Positions 6,583 to 6,648 of a stretch of DNA of 6,648 nucleotides are shown in pieces. The translations under genes were made by a program, and so were the position numbers. Position 1 is the first letter of the stretch. Each line of letters opens with the position of its first letter. A model generated the notes under the pieces. That model did no database searches. It was not told the DNA's origin and was given only the letters and a program-made list of their open reading frames with translations. The DNA is from an uncultured Bacillaceae bacterium (GTDB lineage Bacteria > Bacillota > Bacilli > Bacillales > Amphibacillaceae): contig CALZEK010000080.1 in the NCBI GenBank assembly GCA_945639745.1, forward strand, positions 1 to 6,648, given 5' to 3'.

Positions 6583-6600
6583 GTTAATTGAAATATTAAC
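6583..6600. repeat. Inverted repeat GTTAAT-N6-ATTAAC in the divergent intergenic region
   Basis: Two perfect 6-base arms are separated by TGAAAT. The dyad sits 27 bases before the possible plus-strand start at 6628, a typical operator position. The AT-only core means chance is a real alternative. Confidence 0.35.
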
Positions 6601-6627
6601 CATTCATTAAGCAGATAAGGTGAATTA

Positions 6628-6648
6628 ATGAGCTTTATGTTAAGATTA
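6628..6648 (+). CDS. Possible start of a divergent gene, truncated by the window edge
   Basis: An ATG at 6628 follows AAGGTGA (6617-6623) at workable spacing and is open to the last base, giving MSFMLRL. A gene is expected here because the AhpD-like gene is transcribed away from this point. Seven residues are too few to name a family; the hydrophobic start would suit a membrane protein but proves nothing. Confidence 0.4.

Noticed and set aside
6481..6603. N-terminal extension of the AhpD-like protein to an ATG at 6603
   Set aside because: The 41 added residues would cross the promoter/operator-like region and lack family similarity, while ATG 6480 has a strong ribosome binding site.

Overview
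The window is AT-rich DNA from a low-GC Gram-positive bacterium. Strong purine-rich ribosome binding sites, frequent TTG/GTG starts, compact operons and U-tract terminators support this. The 5'(3')-deoxyribonucleotidase, the BaiN/YtfP-type flavoprotein and the CofE-like protein suggest Staphylococcaceae (Staphylococcus, Macrococcus, Jeotgalicoccus or a relative). That placement is a judgement from protein recognition and was not tested by a search.

Left block (1-2518), plus strand: a three-gene unit. It holds the 3' part of a YhdT/DUF997 small membrane protein, a sodium/pantothenate-type SSS symporter (PanF-like), and a class II aldolase/adducin-family protein. The first two overlap at their stop and start. 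The third follows after 34 bases with its own strong ribosome binding site. A perfect hairpin with A and T tracts on either side closes the unit and also terminates the convergent gene. The promoter lies outside the window.

Middle block (2517-5883): a CofE-like gamma-glutamyl ligase family gene on the minus strand, with a GTG start, is divergent from a two-gene plus-strand unit. That unit encodes a 5'(3')-deoxyribonucleotidase, probably with a TTG start, and a BaiN/YtfP/YhiN-type FAD protein. The divergent region of about 305 bases holds a candidate promoter for the minus gene. A second perfect bidirectional hairpin terminator ends the unit.

Right block (5884-6648): a minus-strand carboxymuconolactone decarboxylase/AhpD-like protein with a CxxC motif and a hydrophobic C-terminal segment. 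Its upstream region contains dyad symmetries that look like operators. The first seven codons of a possible divergent gene run off the right edge.

Most of the window is ordinary chromosomal housekeeping and transport. There is no sign of phage, IS elements, CRISPR, RNA genes or a defence system. The points most worth checking are the real substrate of the symporter-aldolase unit, the role of a CofE-family enzyme where no F420 gene is visible, the missing catalytic glutamate in the aldolase, and the redox-like operator and protein at the right end.
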